Positions 22,515 to 29,866 of a DNA stretch of 34,477 nt are shown in pieces. Below the pieces are notes generated by a model. That model saw only the letters and a list, made by a program, of their open reading frames with translations, ran no database searches and was not told the DNA's origin. The DNA is taken from positions 1 through 34,477 of the forward strand of contig JAFDZL010000448.1 of assembly GCA_018266935.1 (NCBI GenBank), in the 5' to 3' direction. Source of the DNA: Bacteroidota bacterium (GTDB taxonomy: Bacteria > Bacteroidota > Bacteroidia > Sphingobacteriales > Sphingobacteriaceae). The position numbers and the translations under genes were made by a program. Numbering within the stretch: position 1 is the stretch's first letter; each line of letters opens with the position of its first letter.

Positions 22515-23219
22515 TCACGGAGTTGTCAGGGCGACCGGCAATACCTTGCCGTTAAAGAACTTATGCCCTGTGAGCGCAAAATCGGCTATATATTTACCCA
22601 TTTCAAAAGCCAATACCGGCGACTCATAACCGGGGAAAGCTTTTTCGAGCATTTCAGTTTGGGCCGACCCAAGCGCCAGGCAGTTTACTTTGATCTGCCT
22701 GTCAGTCAATTCCTGCGCCATGCATTCTGTTAATGCATGTAACGCTGCTTTACTTGCCGAATAAGCGGACAAACCCGGGAATTTCACGCTCCCCTGGAAA
22801 CCGCCCATGCTGCCGATATTGACGATATGCGCGTTCGGAGGCATCAGGGGTAAAAGGTTTTGAGTGATACGTACATGTCCGAGGAAATTGCTTTTAAGCA
22901 TTTCGACAAAATCCGTTTCATCAGTTTCGGCGAAAGGCATATTGACAAGCGCGCCGGCATTGTTGATCAGGATATCAACCTTATTATCAAAGTTTGTTTG
23001 AATAAACTGGAGTAATCCGGCATAATCGTCGTTCACGATATCAAAGGCCACCGGGTAAAGCCGGCAATCCGGGTTCAATCCTTTAGCGATTTCGAATAAC
23101 CGGCGCAATTTATCTTCGGAACGCGCAAGTGCGATAATCTGATGCTCATTAGACAAGATCATATCTAAAACAGCTTCAAAGCCTACTCCGCTGCTGGCGC
23201 CCGTGATGATGATATTCAT
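22515..23219 (-). CDS. Classical SDR-family oxidoreductase
   Basis: The 234-residue protein keeps every classical SDR element: TGASSGVG cofactor loop (residues 6-13), NNAG, the catalytic Ser in NIGSMGG, YSASK with the downstream AALHALTECMAQEL, and a short C-terminus. It should be an NAD(P)-dependent oxidoreductase of unknown substrate. Its ATG overlaps the TGA of the PIN toxin gene (ATGA at 23216-23219), so its translation is probably coupled to the toxin-antitoxin operon. This is an unusual genomic partner for an SDR. Confidence 0.9.
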   Translation of the reverse strand: MNIIITGASSGVGFEAVLDMILSNEHQIIALARSEDKLRRLFEIAKGLNPDCRLYPVAFDIVNDDYAGLLQFIQTNFDNKVDILINNAGALVNMPFAETDETDFVEMLKSNFLGHVRITQNLLPLMPPNAHIVNIGSMGGFQGSVKFPGLSAYSASKAALHALTECMAQELTDRQIKVNCLALGSAQTEMLEKAFPGYESPVLAFEMGKYIADFALTGHKFFNGKVLPVALTTP

Positions 23220-23578
23220 AAAGTAAATGGGTTAATTAATTCAACCTTGGTGCCAAGAGATTTAAAATCAGCGATATTATTCGTCAACAAAGGTACATCT
23301 AACACCAACGCCGTCGAATAAATAATAGCATCCGGTAATTTTATCCGATTTCCGGCCCTAAGCTGAATCGTTTCTACGGCGATCAAATCTGTCAATGGTA
23401 TTATTTCTAACTCATTACAAATTTCCCGCAATAGTTGCTGTTCTTCTGCTTTGGAAAATTGAAACCCAAGCGCCTCTATTTTAGTAATGACTGAAATGGA
23501 CGCTGTTTTTGATAAGATTTTATCGGTATTAAGCGCGTTTTTTGATAAATAGATCAGGATATTGGTGTCAAAGATCAC
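23216..23578 (-). CDS. VapC-like PIN-domain toxin
   Basis: The 120-residue PIN protein begins with the diagnostic (M/V)IFDTNILIYL and has the four acidic positions of the RNase site: Asp4, Glu35 (ITKIEALGF), Asp83 (KLPDAIIYSTA) and Asp104 (TNNIADF). VapC toxins cleave tRNA or rRNA in the cytoplasm and are held inactive by a cognate antitoxin. The start is a GTG that lies inside the last 11 bases of the antitoxin gene. This gives translational coupling with the antitoxin made first, as usual for these modules. The family is clear; the RNA target is not. Confidence 0.9.
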   Translation of the reverse strand: MIFDTNILIYLSKNALNTDKILSKTASISVITKIEALGFQFSKAEEQQLLREICNELEIIPLTDLIAVETIQLRAGNRIKLPDAIIYSTALVLDVPLLTNNIADFKSLGTKVELINPFTL

Positions 23579-23822
23579 GATCCCATTCCTTTCTAATCTG
23601 GCGTTGCCATTCAGAAGGATCTTCGATATCCTTAAACAAATCTTTGTCTTTAACCGATGCCAATATTTTTTTTAATCTCGCATACGAAATCTTAGGTTCC
23701 CGTGCTACGCTTTCAACCGTCGATTGCTCTGCTTCAACATTTTTAACAAAGGCAATTCCCCAAAGCAGCTCCTTAAGCTGATCTGCTTTCTCATCCTCTA
23801 CCGTAACCTTCAATGTTGTCAT
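23568..23822 (-). CDS. Antitoxin partner of the PIN toxin
   Basis: The 84-residue protein starts MTTLKVTVEDEKADQLKELL, a short ribbon-helix-like opening seen in several antitoxins. It continues with a charged, probably flexible C-terminal half ending DPSEWQRQIRKEWDRDL, suited to wrap a PIN toxin. Assignment rests mainly on size, position directly upstream of the toxin and an 11-base overlap with it. It lies 25 bases after the stop of the aromatic amino acid hydroxylase on the same strand, so a separate promoter would have to fit in or before that gap. Confidence 0.78.
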   Translation of the reverse strand: MTTLKVTVEDEKADQLKELLWGIAFVKNVEAEQSTVESVAREPKISYARLKKILASVKDKDLFKDIEDPSEWQRQIRKEWDRDL

Positions 23823-23847
23823 AATGCTAAGTTACAAAATTTCTATT

Positions 23848-25614
23848 TTATACCACCAGCTTCTGTTCCACCGGATGTTTGATCAGGTAAAATCCGTCGT
23901 TGATCAGCTTCGTCAATTCAGGTTCATTTCCGGCCTTATTTTCCAGGAAAGTCCTGATCTCTGCAGCCAGGTCAGGCTCAGCGTCTTCATGCTCCAATAT
24001 TTCCAGTATTTCCAGGGCGCACAGCCAGTCGTCGTGATGGTTTCTTTGCAGCATCATCCAAACATTGCCTAAAAAGCCGTAATCACCGCCTTTTTGCCTT
24101 CGGTTGCGTACTTGCTGGTATAATTTATGCAATTCAAGCGTTCTGCCGTCATATTGCACATGGTGAGTACCGGTATGTGATTTGAGCGCTATCTCTTCAA
24201 AGGCATCCTTATCGGCGGCTCCGCAAAAAACTGATGTTATCCGCTCGCCAACAGCCATATCATACACGCCCCATGAGGGGTCAAACAATATGTTCCCGGC
24301 TTCGTCCGCCACGGTGCAATCGGCGAACGTAATAATCAATAGTTTTTCGTTCCGGATCAGCATGTTCTTTACAATGCCTTTAACAGTGATACCGCTTTCA
24401 AAAACCAATCGAGATTGTTTACCCTTTTTGATACCGGCCATTGCAAGGTCGTCCGGGGACATATCCTCCAGCGCCTTTGATGCGTCCTTTAGTTTGCCAA
24501 CCGGCGAGCTGAACCCGTCACGGTGATGATCCTTACCATGCCCTTTCAATACCTTATTGTCATAAGATAACATGACCGGGCCGTTTAGTTTTATAAACGA
24601 GGGCTGCCCATTATGCTCTTTGAATTCCGATATCATACCCGAAACCTGCAAACCGGAGCTGTAAACTGCCGTACAGACATTTTTGCTTTCCACGGCCTTT
24701 TTTAACCCATAGCTCCCGCCTCGCCTGAAAGCCATGGTATCAGCAAAATCCTCCAGCACATCGATCAGGTTTTGAAAAGTCGGCGTAACAAACAATTGCG
24801 GCTGGGGTTTGGTAATATCGTATGTATAGTTTACGGTGTCCTTGTTATACCATAATTTTTTCACGTCGGGCTTCATACAACTTACGCTCTCGCCGATGGA
24901 TGATAACAGGCCGGCACCGTAAATCTTGGGGTTTTCCAGGGTGCCGATCAATCCGTATTCAACCGTCCACCAGTGCAAACGGCTTAGCAAAGCCATTTCC
25001 GACGGTTCGCCCATATTTTTCTGGCGATAGTCAACCAGTTCTTCTGCTTTTTTGATCTCTGCCGGATCAGCATCCGGCATTTCTTTCAAGATCGACAACG
25101 AACGGATGGCTTCGTACAATTCGAAGTCTTGTGCCGAAAACATCGCCTTCGCCCCTATCGAGCCAAAATAACTCAGGTATTCATGGTAATCTTTATCCGC
25201 AATGATAGGCGCGTGACCGGCCGACTCATGGATGATGTCGGGGGCTGGGGTATATTCGATGTGTTTTAACTGGCGAATATCAGCTGCAATAACCAATACC
25301 CGGTAAGCCTGGTATTCCATAAATGCTGCCGGAGGAATAAAACCATCTACGGTTACCGCGCCCCAGCCTATTTTGCCAAGGGCATCGTTCATTTCCTGCA
25401 GGCTGGGTATTTTTTCTATGGTTAAGCCTGCCTTCTGCAGCCCTGGTATATACGGATAATAGGCAACATCCTTCAGGTAGCTGTAGTTCTGCCGCATTAC
25501 ATAGCGCCAAACCGCATGATCGACGGGCGTATAGTGTTCATAATGCTGGTCAACTATAAATTGCTTTAAATGATTGGGCAGCGCAGCAACCTGCGGGTTA
25601 TTAAAATCATTCAT
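23848..25614 (-). CDS. Aromatic amino acid hydroxylase, long Bacteroidota form (phenylalanine 4-monooxygenase-like)
   Basis: The 588-residue protein contains the pterin-dependent hydroxylase iron site: His129 and His134 in HESAGHAPII, and Glu219 in WWTVEYGLIG. Compared with human or Chromobacterium phenylalanine hydroxylase, where the Glu is about 40 residues after the second His, the gap here is 85 because of an inserted charged helical segment (KEMPDADPAEIKKAEELVDY). About 260 extra residues follow the catalytic core, of unassigned function. Phe to Tyr conversion with tetrahydrobiopterin and oxygen is the default reaction. The ATG at 25614 is chosen because the only longer start is a TTG lying within an intergenic palindrome. 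Confidence 0.88.
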   Translation of the reverse strand: MNDFNNPQVAALPNHLKQFIVDQHYEHYTPVDHAVWRYVMRQNYSYLKDVAYYPYIPGLQKAGLTIEKIPSLQEMNDALGKIGWGAVTVDGFIPPAAFMEYQAYRVLVIAADIRQLKHIEYTPAPDIIHESAGHAPIIADKDYHEYLSYFGSIGAKAMFSAQDFELYEAIRSLSILKEMPDADPAEIKKAEELVDYRQKNMGEPSEMALLSRLHWWTVEYGLIGTLENPKIYGAGLLSSIGESVSCMKPDVKKLWYNKDTVNYTYDITKPQPQLFVTPTFQNLIDVLEDFADTMAFRRGGSYGLKKAVESKNVCTAVYSSGLQVSGMISEFKEHNGQPSFIKLNGPVMLSYDNKVLKGHGKDHHRDGFSSPVGKLKDASKALEDMSPDDLAMAGIKKGKQSRLVFESGITVKGIVKNMLIRNEKLLIITFADCTVADEAGNILFDPSWGVYDMAVGERITSVFCGAADKDAFEEIALKSHTGTHHVQYDGRTLELHKLYQQVRNRRQKGGDYGFLGNVWMMLQRNHHDDWLCALEILEILEHEDAEPDLAAEIRTFLENKAGNEPELTKLINDGFYLIKHPVEQKLVV

Positions 25615-25678
25615 TACGTTCAGTCGGTTTATAAGAGAATACACAAAGGTAACGATTTGGTTGGGCCCGGTAATTGAA

Positions 25679-25711
25679 AGATTTGCCAACTTTTAAAAAG
25701 TTGACAAATCT
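25679..25711. repeat. 33-base near-perfect palindrome in the divergent hydroxylase/receiver intergenic region
   Basis: AGATTTGCCAACTTTT (25679-25694), a central A, then AAAAGTTGACAAATCT (25696-25711) form 16-bp arms with one mismatch (C against T). It lies 65 bases upstream of the hydroxylase start and 53 bases upstream of the receiver gene start. It could be an operator for the divergent pair or a copy of a dispersed AAAAGTTG-type intergenic palindrome. Confidence 0.85.
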
Positions 25712-25764
25712 GCATTGTTTAACAACAAAGGGTTCGGTACATTAGCCCCATCAAGCAAACCGAC

Positions 25765-26109
25765 ATGAAAAAATTACTGCTTATAGAGGAAGATCCGGAC
25801 GTACGCGAAATGCTGGCGTTCGCACTGGAAAACAATGGGTTCGAAGTGATCAAAGGGCAAAAATCGACATCGGTGGATGATGTGATCAAAATGAAACCGA
25901 ACGTGGTGATTCTCGACACCGCAACTACGCAACTTTGCAAAGATCTAAAGGCGAACGATACTACGGGCATGTTACCGGTACTCATCTATTCAGCGACGCA
26001 GAATGTCAATGCTATCGTCAACAAATGCGGTGCTGACGCGGTGGTAGCCAAGCCGTTCGAATTGGAAGATCTGGTGCACCTGGCGAGCCGTGTGGCTTAC
26101 AAGAATTAA
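25765..26109 (+). CDS. Stand-alone receiver-domain response regulator
   Basis: The 114-residue protein is just one receiver domain: acidic cluster Glu8-Glu9-Asp10 (LLIEEDPD), phosphorylated Asp51 in VVILDTATT, Ser76 in LIYSATQ, and Lys95 in VVAKPFE. No output domain is present, so it would act by protein-protein contact like Spo0F or CheY. The residue after the phospho-Asp region lacks the usual MP. A histidine-box protein without a kinase domain lies 3.3 kb away, but nothing links them directly. Its stop overlaps the stop of the convergent membrane protein gene by four bases. Confidence 0.9.
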   Translation: MKKLLLIEEDPDVREMLAFALENNGFEVIKGQKSTSVDDVIKMKPNVVILDTATTQLCKDLKANDTTGMLPVLIYSATQNVNAIVNKCGADAVVAKPFELEDLVHLASRVAYKN

Positions 26110-27044
26110 TCCTGTTTGAACGAAGGAAGGCCCTTTTCCAGGCGCACCGGACGGATCACATAATACAAACCGAGCATAGCCACCACCAGCGACGTAAGAT
26201 AAAATGACACGCTGAGAAATATTGCCAGACCTACGTTCAGGTGAAACACGGGCGACAATACTTTGAAGATATACTCCCGTGCGCCAGCTCCACCGAAAGT
26301 GATCGGTACCACCGCAGCCAGGGCCGACATCAGGAAAGATAGCAGGTAAGGGGAGAATTTACCCGTAAAATCCTGGCCCATCAGGAAACAGATCACCGTT
26401 AGAACCTGCAGCGCCTGCACGATCAGGGCCTTCGCGTGCCCTTTGAAAAAGTGCCTTGTAAATTCTTTGAAGAATATTTTAACTACCACGTAGTAGATGA
26501 CGGTCCCCACGACAAATATGGCCATCGGAACGGCGATATGGATCATTTCCTGTATCTGGGGAATGAAAATAGTCAATACAACGATGATCAGCCCGATAGC
26601 CCATAAGCCGCTCAGCCTGTCGAATGCAATAGCCCAGAACACCCTTTTGGCGGGCAGATGATAATTTTTATGCAACAGGTAGATTTTGTAACCGTCGCCA
26701 CCAATACCGCCCGGAAGCAGCAGGTTGTAGAATATGCCTAAAAGATAAAGTCTGAAATTGAAACGCGTATCTAAGCGCAGGTCGATCGATTTGAAGAAGC
26801 TCATCAACCGCCATGCCGAAGCAACCATCGAGAAGAAATACACAATAACCGCGGCCAGCATCCACCAATAATTGGCGTGCGCCAACCGGCCCTTCACCTC
26901 GCTGAATTTCACATGGCTGAAAACATAATAGAGCAACACCGAGGTAACGCCTATTTTCAAAAGCAGCTTGGTTACGTTCCAAAGTTTATGCTTCCAGGTT
27001 CGCGGGTTCGGGTTATCCTCGACTATATCTTCTATTTCAGTCAT
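26106..27044 (-). CDS. LPG-synthase transmembrane-like (UPF0104/flippase-type) membrane protein
   Basis: The 312-residue protein has about eight membrane helices with the conserved pattern of the lysylphosphatidylglycerol synthase TM domain: the early KFSEVKGRLAHANYWW, LLPGGIGGDGYKIYLL, WAIAFDRLSGLWAIG, and the late VPITFGGAGAREYIF. It has no cytoplasmic synthase domain, so it represents the flippase-like half alone. Such proteins are thought to handle lipid or glycolipid translocation in the inner membrane. Which lipid is moved cannot be told. The stop overlaps that of the convergent receiver gene. Confidence 0.9.
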   Translation of the reverse strand: MTEIEDIVEDNPNPRTWKHKLWNVTKLLLKIGVTSVLLYYVFSHVKFSEVKGRLAHANYWWMLAAVIVYFFSMVASAWRLMSFFKSIDLRLDTRFNFRLYLLGIFYNLLLPGGIGGDGYKIYLLHKNYHLPAKRVFWAIAFDRLSGLWAIGLIIVVLTIFIPQIQEMIHIAVPMAIFVVGTVIYYVVVKIFFKEFTRHFFKGHAKALIVQALQVLTVICFLMGQDFTGKFSPYLLSFLMSALAAVVPITFGGAGAREYIFKVLSPVFHLNVGLAIFLSVSFYLTSLVVAMLGLYYVIRPVRLEKGLPSFKQD

Positions 27045-27138
27045 TTCGGCTGCAAAGCTATGCTTTTTTTGATTACACCGATGTTTGCGCGTTTATGATT
27101 GGTCTGTGCAATGTTAATTTTCCCCCTGGAAATAGAAA

Positions 27139-27172
27139 TCGGTGAAATCAAGGGCTGATCGGTGAAATCAAA
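27139..27172 (+). promoter_or_regulatory. 20-bp spaced direct repeat upstream of aguB
   Basis: ATCGGTGAAATCAA occurs at 27139-27152 and again at 27159-27172, 14 of 14 bases identical, with starts 20 bp apart (about two helical turns). The second copy abuts the candidate -7 box at 27177. This is the position expected for an operator controlling the agmatine genes. Confidence 0.6.
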
Positions 27173-27176
27173 ATAT

Positions 27177-27184
27177 TATTTTTG
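27177..27184 (+). promoter_or_regulatory. Candidate -7 box of the aguBA promoter
   Basis: TATTTTTG matches the Bacteroidota TAnnTTTG consensus exactly and ends 17 bases before the aguB ATG at 27202, predicting a short leader. No good TTG element sits at -33, where the direct repeats lie instead, consistent with regulator-dependent activation or repression. Confidence 0.5.
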
Positions 27185-27201
27185 CGGCAAATTTCAAGGG
27201 T

Positions 27202-28071
27202 ATGGCAAAAGTAAAAGTTGGTTTGGTGCAGATGTCGTGCACGGCTGATAAGCCGCAGAACCTGCATAAGGCAATAAGCAAAGTGCGCGAGGCGGCCAAA
27301 AAAGGCGCGCAAATCGTTTGCTTGCAGGAGCTTTTCACCTCGCTTTATTTTTGCGACGTTGAGGATTACGACAACTTCAAACTGGCGGAAGCCATTCCAG
27401 GCCCGTCAACGGATGAGCTCTCTAAACTGGCCGCCGAACTGAATGTGGTGATCGTTGCTTCGCTATTCGAAAAACGCGCGCAGGGTATTTATCACAATAC
27501 TACGGCGGTACTGGACGCCGATGGCGCTTATTTAGGCAAATACCGTAAAATGCACATCCCTGACGATCCCGGCTTTTACGAGAAATTCTATTTTACCCCC
27601 GGCGACCTCGGCTATAAAACATTCAAAACTAAATATGCCACTATCGGCGTGCTGATCTGTTGGGACCAGTGGTACCCCGAAGCCGCCCGCATCACCTCGC
27701 TCATGGGCGCGGAAATACTATTCTATCCAACAGCTATCGGCTGGGCCGCAAGCCAGGATAACGCTACCAATACCGAGCAATACAACGCCTGGCAAACTAT
27801 CCAGCGTTCACACAGCGTGGCTAATGGCGTGCACGTGGTAAGCGTGAATCGCGTGGGTCAGGAAGGTGAATTGAAATTTTGGGGCGGATCGTTCGTTTCC
27901 AATCCTTTCGGGACTGTGCTTTACCAGGCATCACACACGGACGAAGAGGTGATAGTGCAGGAGATCGATACGGCCAAAACCGATTACTACCGCACCCATT
28001 GGCCATTTATGCGTGACAGAAGAATTGATTCATACCAACCTATCACCAAACGCCTTATTGATGAGCAATAA
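27202..28071 (+). CDS. aguB: N-carbamoylputrescine amidohydrolase
   Basis: The 289-residue enzyme of the nitrilase superfamily has the catalytic triad Glu43 (CLQELFTSLYF), Lys116 (YRKMHIPDDPGFYEKFYF) and Cys153 (LICWDQWYPEAAR). The HIPDDPGFYEKFYFTPGD and CWDQWYPE segments are specific to N-carbamoylputrescine amidases. It converts N-carbamoylputrescine to putrescine, CO2 and ammonia in the cytoplasm. The last 11 bases overlap the start of aguA, whose product makes its substrate, so the two enzymes are translationally coupled. Upstream lie a -7 box and a direct repeat. Confidence 0.95.
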   Translation: MAKVKVGLVQMSCTADKPQNLHKAISKVREAAKKGAQIVCLQELFTSLYFCDVEDYDNFKLAEAIPGPSTDELSKLAAELNVVIVASLFEKRAQGIYHNTTAVLDADGAYLGKYRKMHIPDDPGFYEKFYFTPGDLGYKTFKTKYATIGVLICWDQWYPEAARITSLMGAEILFYPTAIGWAASQDNATNTEQYNAWQTIQRSHSVANGVHVVSVNRVGQEGELKFWGGSFVSNPFGTVLYQASHTDEEVIVQEIDTAKTDYYRTHWPFMRDRRIDSYQPITKRLIDEQ

Positions 28072-29113
28072 TCTTTCGGACTTACCTAAGGCGCGTGGCT
28101 TTTATTTCCCAGCCGAATGGGCGCCGCATGCGGCCACCTGGCTCAGCTGGCCGCATAAGGAAGAGTCATGGCCCGGCAAAATAGGGCTCATCTATCCAAA
28201 ATATTGCGAGTTCATTAAAGCGCTTACCGAAGGCGAATTGGTGCGCATCAACGCTGGTCGCGAAACCATAAAAGCATTTGCTATCGAACAATTGACAGCG
28301 GCTGAAGTTGACCTTAGCAAAATTGAGTTTTTCGATTTCCCGACCAACGATGCCTGGTGCCGCGATCATGGTCCGGCGTTTTTGATCAATCCGGAGACTA
28401 AACAAAAAGCCGTTGTTGACTGGGGTTATAACGCCTGGGGTGAAAAGTATCCGCCGTATGACCTGGATGATGTGATCCCAACTAAAATAGCGCAGCATTT
28501 TAATTTGCCGGTTTATCATCCGGGTATTGTGATGGAAGGCGGCTCGGTTGATTTCAATGGAAAAGGAACGGTTTTAACTACAACTGCCTGCCTGCTTAAT
28601 AAAAACCGTAACCCGCATCTGAACCAACGACAGATAGAAGAATATTTGCAAAACTACTACGGCGTTGAGCAGGTTTTATGGCTTGGCGACGGTATTGTCG
28701 GCGACGATACTGACGGGCATATCGATGATATCACCCGGTTTGTGAACGAGGATACGGTTGCAACGGTGATCGAAGAGGACAGATCGGACGAAAACTATCA
28801 TATCCTCCAGGAAAACCTGCAAACCCTAAAAACCATGCGCCTGCTGAGCGGCAAGCAGTTAAATATTATTGAGCTGCCTATGCCTGATCCGGTTTTCTAT
28901 GAAGGTCAGCGTCTGCCGGCTTCTTATGCTAATTTTTATATCGCCAATACTTCGGTCATTGTTCCAACCTATAGTTGTGCGAATGACGAACGGGCGCTAA
29001 GCATATTGGAGGCTTGTTTCCCCGGCAGAAAGATTGTCGGAATTGATTCTACGGATATCATCTGGGGCCTCGGCAGTTTCCATTGCCTCAGCCAGCAGGA
29101 ACCGGCTGTTTGA
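28061..29113 (+). CDS. aguA: Agmatine deiminase
   Basis: The 350-residue enzyme shows agmatine deiminase features: FPAEWAPHAATWLSWPH at the N-terminus, NDAWCRDHGPAFLI, MEGGSVDFNGKGTVLTT, LGDGIVGDDTDGHIDDITRF with the catalytic His and Asp, and the nucleophile Cys342 in LGSFHCLSQQEPA. It hydrolyses agmatine to N-carbamoylputrescine and ammonia. Together with aguB this gives the agmatine route to putrescine; an arginine decarboxylase must be elsewhere. The ATG at 28061 overlaps the aguB end by 11 bases and starts at the family N-terminus. A complex hairpin region follows the stop. Confidence 0.95.
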   Translation: MSNNLSDLPKARGFYFPAEWAPHAATWLSWPHKEESWPGKIGLIYPKYCEFIKALTEGELVRINAGRETIKAFAIEQLTAAEVDLSKIEFFDFPTNDAWCRDHGPAFLINPETKQKAVVDWGYNAWGEKYPPYDLDDVIPTKIAQHFNLPVYHPGIVMEGGSVDFNGKGTVLTTTACLLNKNRNPHLNQRQIEEYLQNYYGVEQVLWLGDGIVGDDTDGHIDDITRFVNEDTVATVIEEDRSDENYHILQENLQTLKTMRLLSGKQLNIIELPMPDPVFYEGQRLPASYANFYIANTSVIVPTYSCANDERALSILEACFPGRKIVGIDSTDIIWGLGSFHCLSQQEPAV

Positions 29114-29190
29114 GCTTAAAGCAGAAAGCGAAAAGTCCAAAGCCAATGTCCTGAAGCTTTCTGCTTTAGCCTTTCAGCTTTAAGCTTTTT
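29114..29190 (+). terminator. Hairpin-rich terminator region after aguA with two competing stems
   Basis: Just after the aguA stop, TAAAGCAGAAAGC (29117-29129) pairs perfectly with GCTTTCTGCTTTA (29156-29168). Alternatively GCTTAAAGC (29114-29122) pairs with GCTTTAAGC (29177-29185), which is followed by five T. The two stems share bases 29117-29122 and exclude each other. The second has the T run expected of a terminator. The AAAGC/GCTTT units repeat through the region. Confidence 0.55.
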
Positions 29191-29275
29191 ACCGACCATC
29201 CCCCACTTCTTACCGACTTCCTCCCGCACGTTGCCAATATTCCGTTGCCATGGCTTTGATATAGATATAGTTTTG
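29189..29275 (+). promoter_or_regulatory. Promoter P1 of the LiaI-like gene with paired 21-bp spaced boxes
   Basis: Boxes TTACCGACCA (29189-29198) and TTACCGACTT (29210-29219) are direct repeats with starts 21 bp apart. GCCAATATT (29233-29241) follows after 21 bp from the second ACCGAC, and a perfect -7 box TAGTTTTG lies at 29268-29275. The same elements at identical spacing occur at 29751-29837. Two direct repeats at 21-bp spacing are the usual target geometry of LytTR regulators, one of which is encoded 3 kb downstream. Confidence 0.7.
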
Positions 29276-29297
29276 GGGTAGATTAAATACTAAAACA

Positions 29298-29639
29298 ATG
29301 AAAACTATACAATGCCAAAGCGCTAATTACAACAGGGTTTTTCTTGGCGCATTCCTCGCGATCGTTGGCGGCGTGCTGCTCTTGGATCAATTGAATATCG
29401 TCTATATACCCGACTGGCTTTACAGCTGGCCAGCCTTATTGATCATTATAGGTATCTACAGCGGAATCAAACATAATTTCAGCAATCTCGGGTGGTTGAT
29501 ATGGGTGTTTATCGGCGGCGTGGTCCTGGTAGACGACGCCTTGCCCGGTTCGAACATTGGCGATTTCGCCTGGCCCGCGGGTTTGATCATTTTAGGCGCA
29601 TACCTGATCGCAAGGAAAAGCTTTCAGCATAAGGCATAA
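29298..29639 (+). CDS. LiaI/LiaF-N-like small membrane protein
   Basis: The 113-residue protein consists of about four short membrane segments: FLGAFLAIVGGVLLLDQL, YSWPALLIIIGIYSGIK, WLIWVFIGGVVLVDD and FAWPAGLIILGAYLI. It aligns along its length with the N-terminal membrane part of the LiaF-like protein at 29867 (VGG-LLL, SWP, G-YSG-KHNF, IFIG, FIWP), so the two are paralogues. It has its own promoter with LytTR-type boxes and its own strong terminator, giving a monocistronic unit. By analogy with LiaI of Bacillus it may respond to envelope damage; that is an inference. Confidence 0.8.
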   Translation: MKTIQCQSANYNRVFLGAFLAIVGGVLLLDQLNIVYIPDWLYSWPALLIIIGIYSGIKHNFSNLGWLIWVFIGGVVLVDDALPGSNIGDFAWPAGLIILGAYLIARKSFQHKA

Positions 29640-29664
29640 AAACATTATTTACTCACATAATATC

Positions 29665-29690
29665 AGGGGATGCAAAGCGTCCCCTTTTTA
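29665..29690 (+). terminator. Intrinsic terminator of the LiaI-like gene
   Basis: GGGGATGC (29666-29673), loop AAA, and GCGTCCCC (29677-29684) form an eight-pair stem including one G-T wobble, extended by A29665 with T29685. Five T follow directly (29685-29689). It lies 26 bases after the stop and is the clearest intrinsic terminator in the window. Confidence 0.93.
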
Positions 29691-29750
29691 TTTCAATAAT
29701 GATCAGCTGTAAAATGATTACCGGTTTCACGCGGTATCGATCAGAGATTT

Positions 29751-29837
29751 TCACCGACAATTTTTCCGCACTTACCGACTTACGCTGTAAAGTCGCCAAT
29801 ATTTGATAGGTTCGCCTTAAATATTACCTTAGTTTTG
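29751..29837 (+). promoter_or_regulatory. Promoter P2 of the LiaF-DUF4288-LytS-LytTR operon with paired 21-bp spaced boxes
   Basis: TCACCGACAA (29751-29760) and TTACCGACTT (29772-29781) are direct repeats with starts 21 bp apart. They are followed by GCCAATATT at 29795-29803 and a -7 box TAGTTTTG at 29830-29837. Every interval (21, 21 and 35 bp) equals that of P1 although much of the DNA between differs. No TTG sits at -33, consistent with an activator-dependent promoter. The ATG is 29 bases after the -7 box. Confidence 0.7.
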
Positions 29838-29866
29838 GATAATATTAATTTTCGACACAGAAGACA

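Noticed and set aside
25615..25689. A 25-residue longer N-terminus for the aromatic amino acid hydroxylase starting with TTG at 25689.
   Set aside because: The TTG lies inside the 33-base palindrome, the added residues do not look like the family, and an ATG at 25614 starts at the expected N-terminus.
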